Origin: Haematobia irritans
Taxonomy: Eukaryota > Arthropoda > Insecta > Diptera > Muscidae
Length of the DNA stretch: 64,000 nt
NCBI RefSeq assembly: GCF_050003625.1
Contig: NC_134397.1
Coordinates: forward strand, 273,848,070-273,912,069
Direction of reading: 5' to 3'
The notes below the pieces were generated by a model that was not told the origin of the DNA, ran no database searches, and saw nothing but the letters and a program-made list of their open reading frames with translations. Each line of letters begins with the position of its first letter. Within the stretch, counting starts at the first letter, position 1. The translations under genes were made by a program, and so were the position numbers. Positions 62,842-64,000 of the stretch are shown piece after piece.

Positions 62842-63114
62842 AATAAAATTTAAATTAACTGAAATATTGAATCTTAGGATTAAAGATAAAAAAGTTTCAC
62901 AAATAGACTAATACTTCCGAGAAAAAAATTTGGAAGTTCTTCTAAAAGCACAACTTACAAAAATGTACTCCCAAAAATCTTCTTTATTTTAATTGTTTTA
63001 AATAGGATAAAAACAGATTAAGAATTACTAAAATGGTACAAATTATTTAAATGTTTGCCAAAAAAATGCTAAATTCATTCTACAAAAATTGCGAATTTTT
63101 GAAAATATTTGATG
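62842..63114. other. AT-rich spacer
   Basis: No gene or repeat recognised. Confidence 0.4.
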
Positions 63115-63118
63115 TTAA

Positions 63119-63248
63119 CCCAGATATGCCGACCGTTCTACATGTAGTACACCTGTTATGTTCAGGTTTCTGCGTTTACAGTGCTTTACGTTTTCTAATC
63201 TACTTGTTGGTGTGCTACAGAATATAACGGCCCGTCGGCATGTCTGGG
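63119..63248. mobile_element. piggyBac-like MITE (130 bp)
   Basis: TTAA at 63115-63118, then CCCAGATATGCCGAC; the right end is GTCGGCATGTCTGGG, then TTAA at 63249-63252. The 15-bp ends match at 14 positions. A TTAA duplication with CCC...GGG ends is the piggyBac signature. The interior is too short to code. Confidence 0.9.
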
Positions 63249-63252
63249 TTAA

Positions 63253-63570
63253 AAGTTCCAGACAAGCGTTACAATGCAATAAAAAACCATAACAAAATTG
63301 TAAAAATTATTTATTTGTCAAAATATCACAAAATTTCTTAATTCACATCCAAATCACTGAATTCGCATCACAACTTAATAAGTTATGCAAATGCAGTGCA
63401 ACGGCTATTGAAATGGTGGTCAAAAAGTAAAAAAAGCGTCTCAAAAAAATGGTGAAAACGTTCTTTTTAGATCCGGAAGTAGTGGGGCAAAATTGGCGAA
63501 GAAGCGATGAATTTAACGTGGGTTTTTCTAGGACGGATGTCCAATGACATAAAAAATTCAAAAAAAAAAA
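63253..63570. other. Spacer without recognised features
   Basis: The minus-strand ORF at 63343-63561 has no recognised domain. Confidence 0.35.
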
Positions 63571-64000
63571 ACAAGTAAGTAAAGTAGAAAGTCGGGCGGG
63601 GCCGACTATATCATACCCTAAACCACCATTACAGAACTAGTAATCATAAGCATTTGTGGGGTAACATATAGGTCTGGGAGATAAACCGCAGTTGCATATT
63701 TAAGAAAATTAAGGAGTACATGTCTATGGGTGCTTTGTGTCAATCTGACTATAGCTCATAGTCAATGTTGCCAGGGAAAATTTTCGGTTTACCCTACAAG
63801 GACAAAAAAAGTTCTCTACTTTCCCATACATTCCCAAACATTTTCCCTACTATATTTTTCGTTAAATTTAAAAAAAAAAATTACAAAACAAAAATGGTTC
63901 TAAGTACTTTATTATCTTAAAACATGAATTTTTGTGAGAAATTTTTCTATAGAAATAAAATTTTGACAATAAATAAAATTTTGAGAAAAAATTCCACAGA
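63571..64000 (+). repeat. Compound repeat family B, copy B2 (cut by window end)
   Basis: Nearly identical to B1 for the first about 200 bp: ACAAGTAAGTAAAG, palindrome AGTCGG-GCGGGG-CCGACT, TACCCTAAACCAC. It then departs at GTCAATGTTG, where B2 has CCAGGGAAAATTTTCGGTTT and B1 has other sequence; both then reach the 29-bp satellite. Confidence 0.92.

Noticed and set aside
63343..63561. 72-residue minus-strand ORF as another transposase
   Set aside because: No catalytic motif or terminal repeats; no similarity to the mariner copies in the window.

Overview
The window looks like nuclear DNA from a higher fly, most probably a muscid. It is AT-rich and most of it is transposon-derived. It carries three copies of an irritans-type mariner whose terminal repeats and transposase text are essentially those of Himar1, the horn fly (Haematobia irritans) family. 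That points to Haematobia or a close relative such as Stomoxys or Musca, but the species is inferred. No bacterial or viral genes were recognised.

The only host gene I can identify is near the right end on the minus strand. Three exons with matching splice phases (61490-61641, 58525-58704, 58063-58462) encode the end of the catalytic domain and the ricin-type lectin domain of a polypeptide N-acetylgalactosaminyltransferase. Its upstream exons are probably beyond the window. A 130-codon plus-strand ORF with a C-terminal membrane segment (62278-62670) lies just upstream of the recognised exons.

Layout: 0-4 kb holds a possible Helitron 3' end, a 29-bp satellite and a long (TA)n tract. 4-13.6 kb has a CAC/TA MITE (M1), MITE N1, a SINE, mariner copy 1, mariner copy 2 (minus strand, split by a SINE) and a hAT-like element. 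14-22.7 kb has two family A compound repeats, the second split by two TA-flanked elements. 22.7-28 kb is mostly unrecognised. 28-36 kb has a family B element, a tandem duplication with a perfect palindrome, and two minus-strand family A elements. 36-45 kb has MITEs, mariner copy 3, the M3 element, SINEs and another family A copy. 46.9-52.8 kb is a cluster of family C and D elements nested in one another. 53-64 kb has more MITEs, a non-LTR retrotransposon RNase H fragment inside a SINE, the host exons, a piggyBac-like MITE and a second family B element.

The most interesting signal is a superfamily of compound repeats, here called A, B, C and D. All begin near ACAAGTA, carry a GC-rich palindrome, then a 13-bp sequence TACCC-N3-RCCAY whose inverted complement closes the 3' end before TATAAAA. 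Those closing arms match within each family but differ between families (TCC/GGA, AAA/TTT, GCA/TGC-like, ACC/GGT), so pairing has been kept while sequence changed. Their cores are arrays of roughly 150-bp monomers, each with its own inverted CGG...CCG arms. I could not run searches, so whether the superfamily is already described is unknown.
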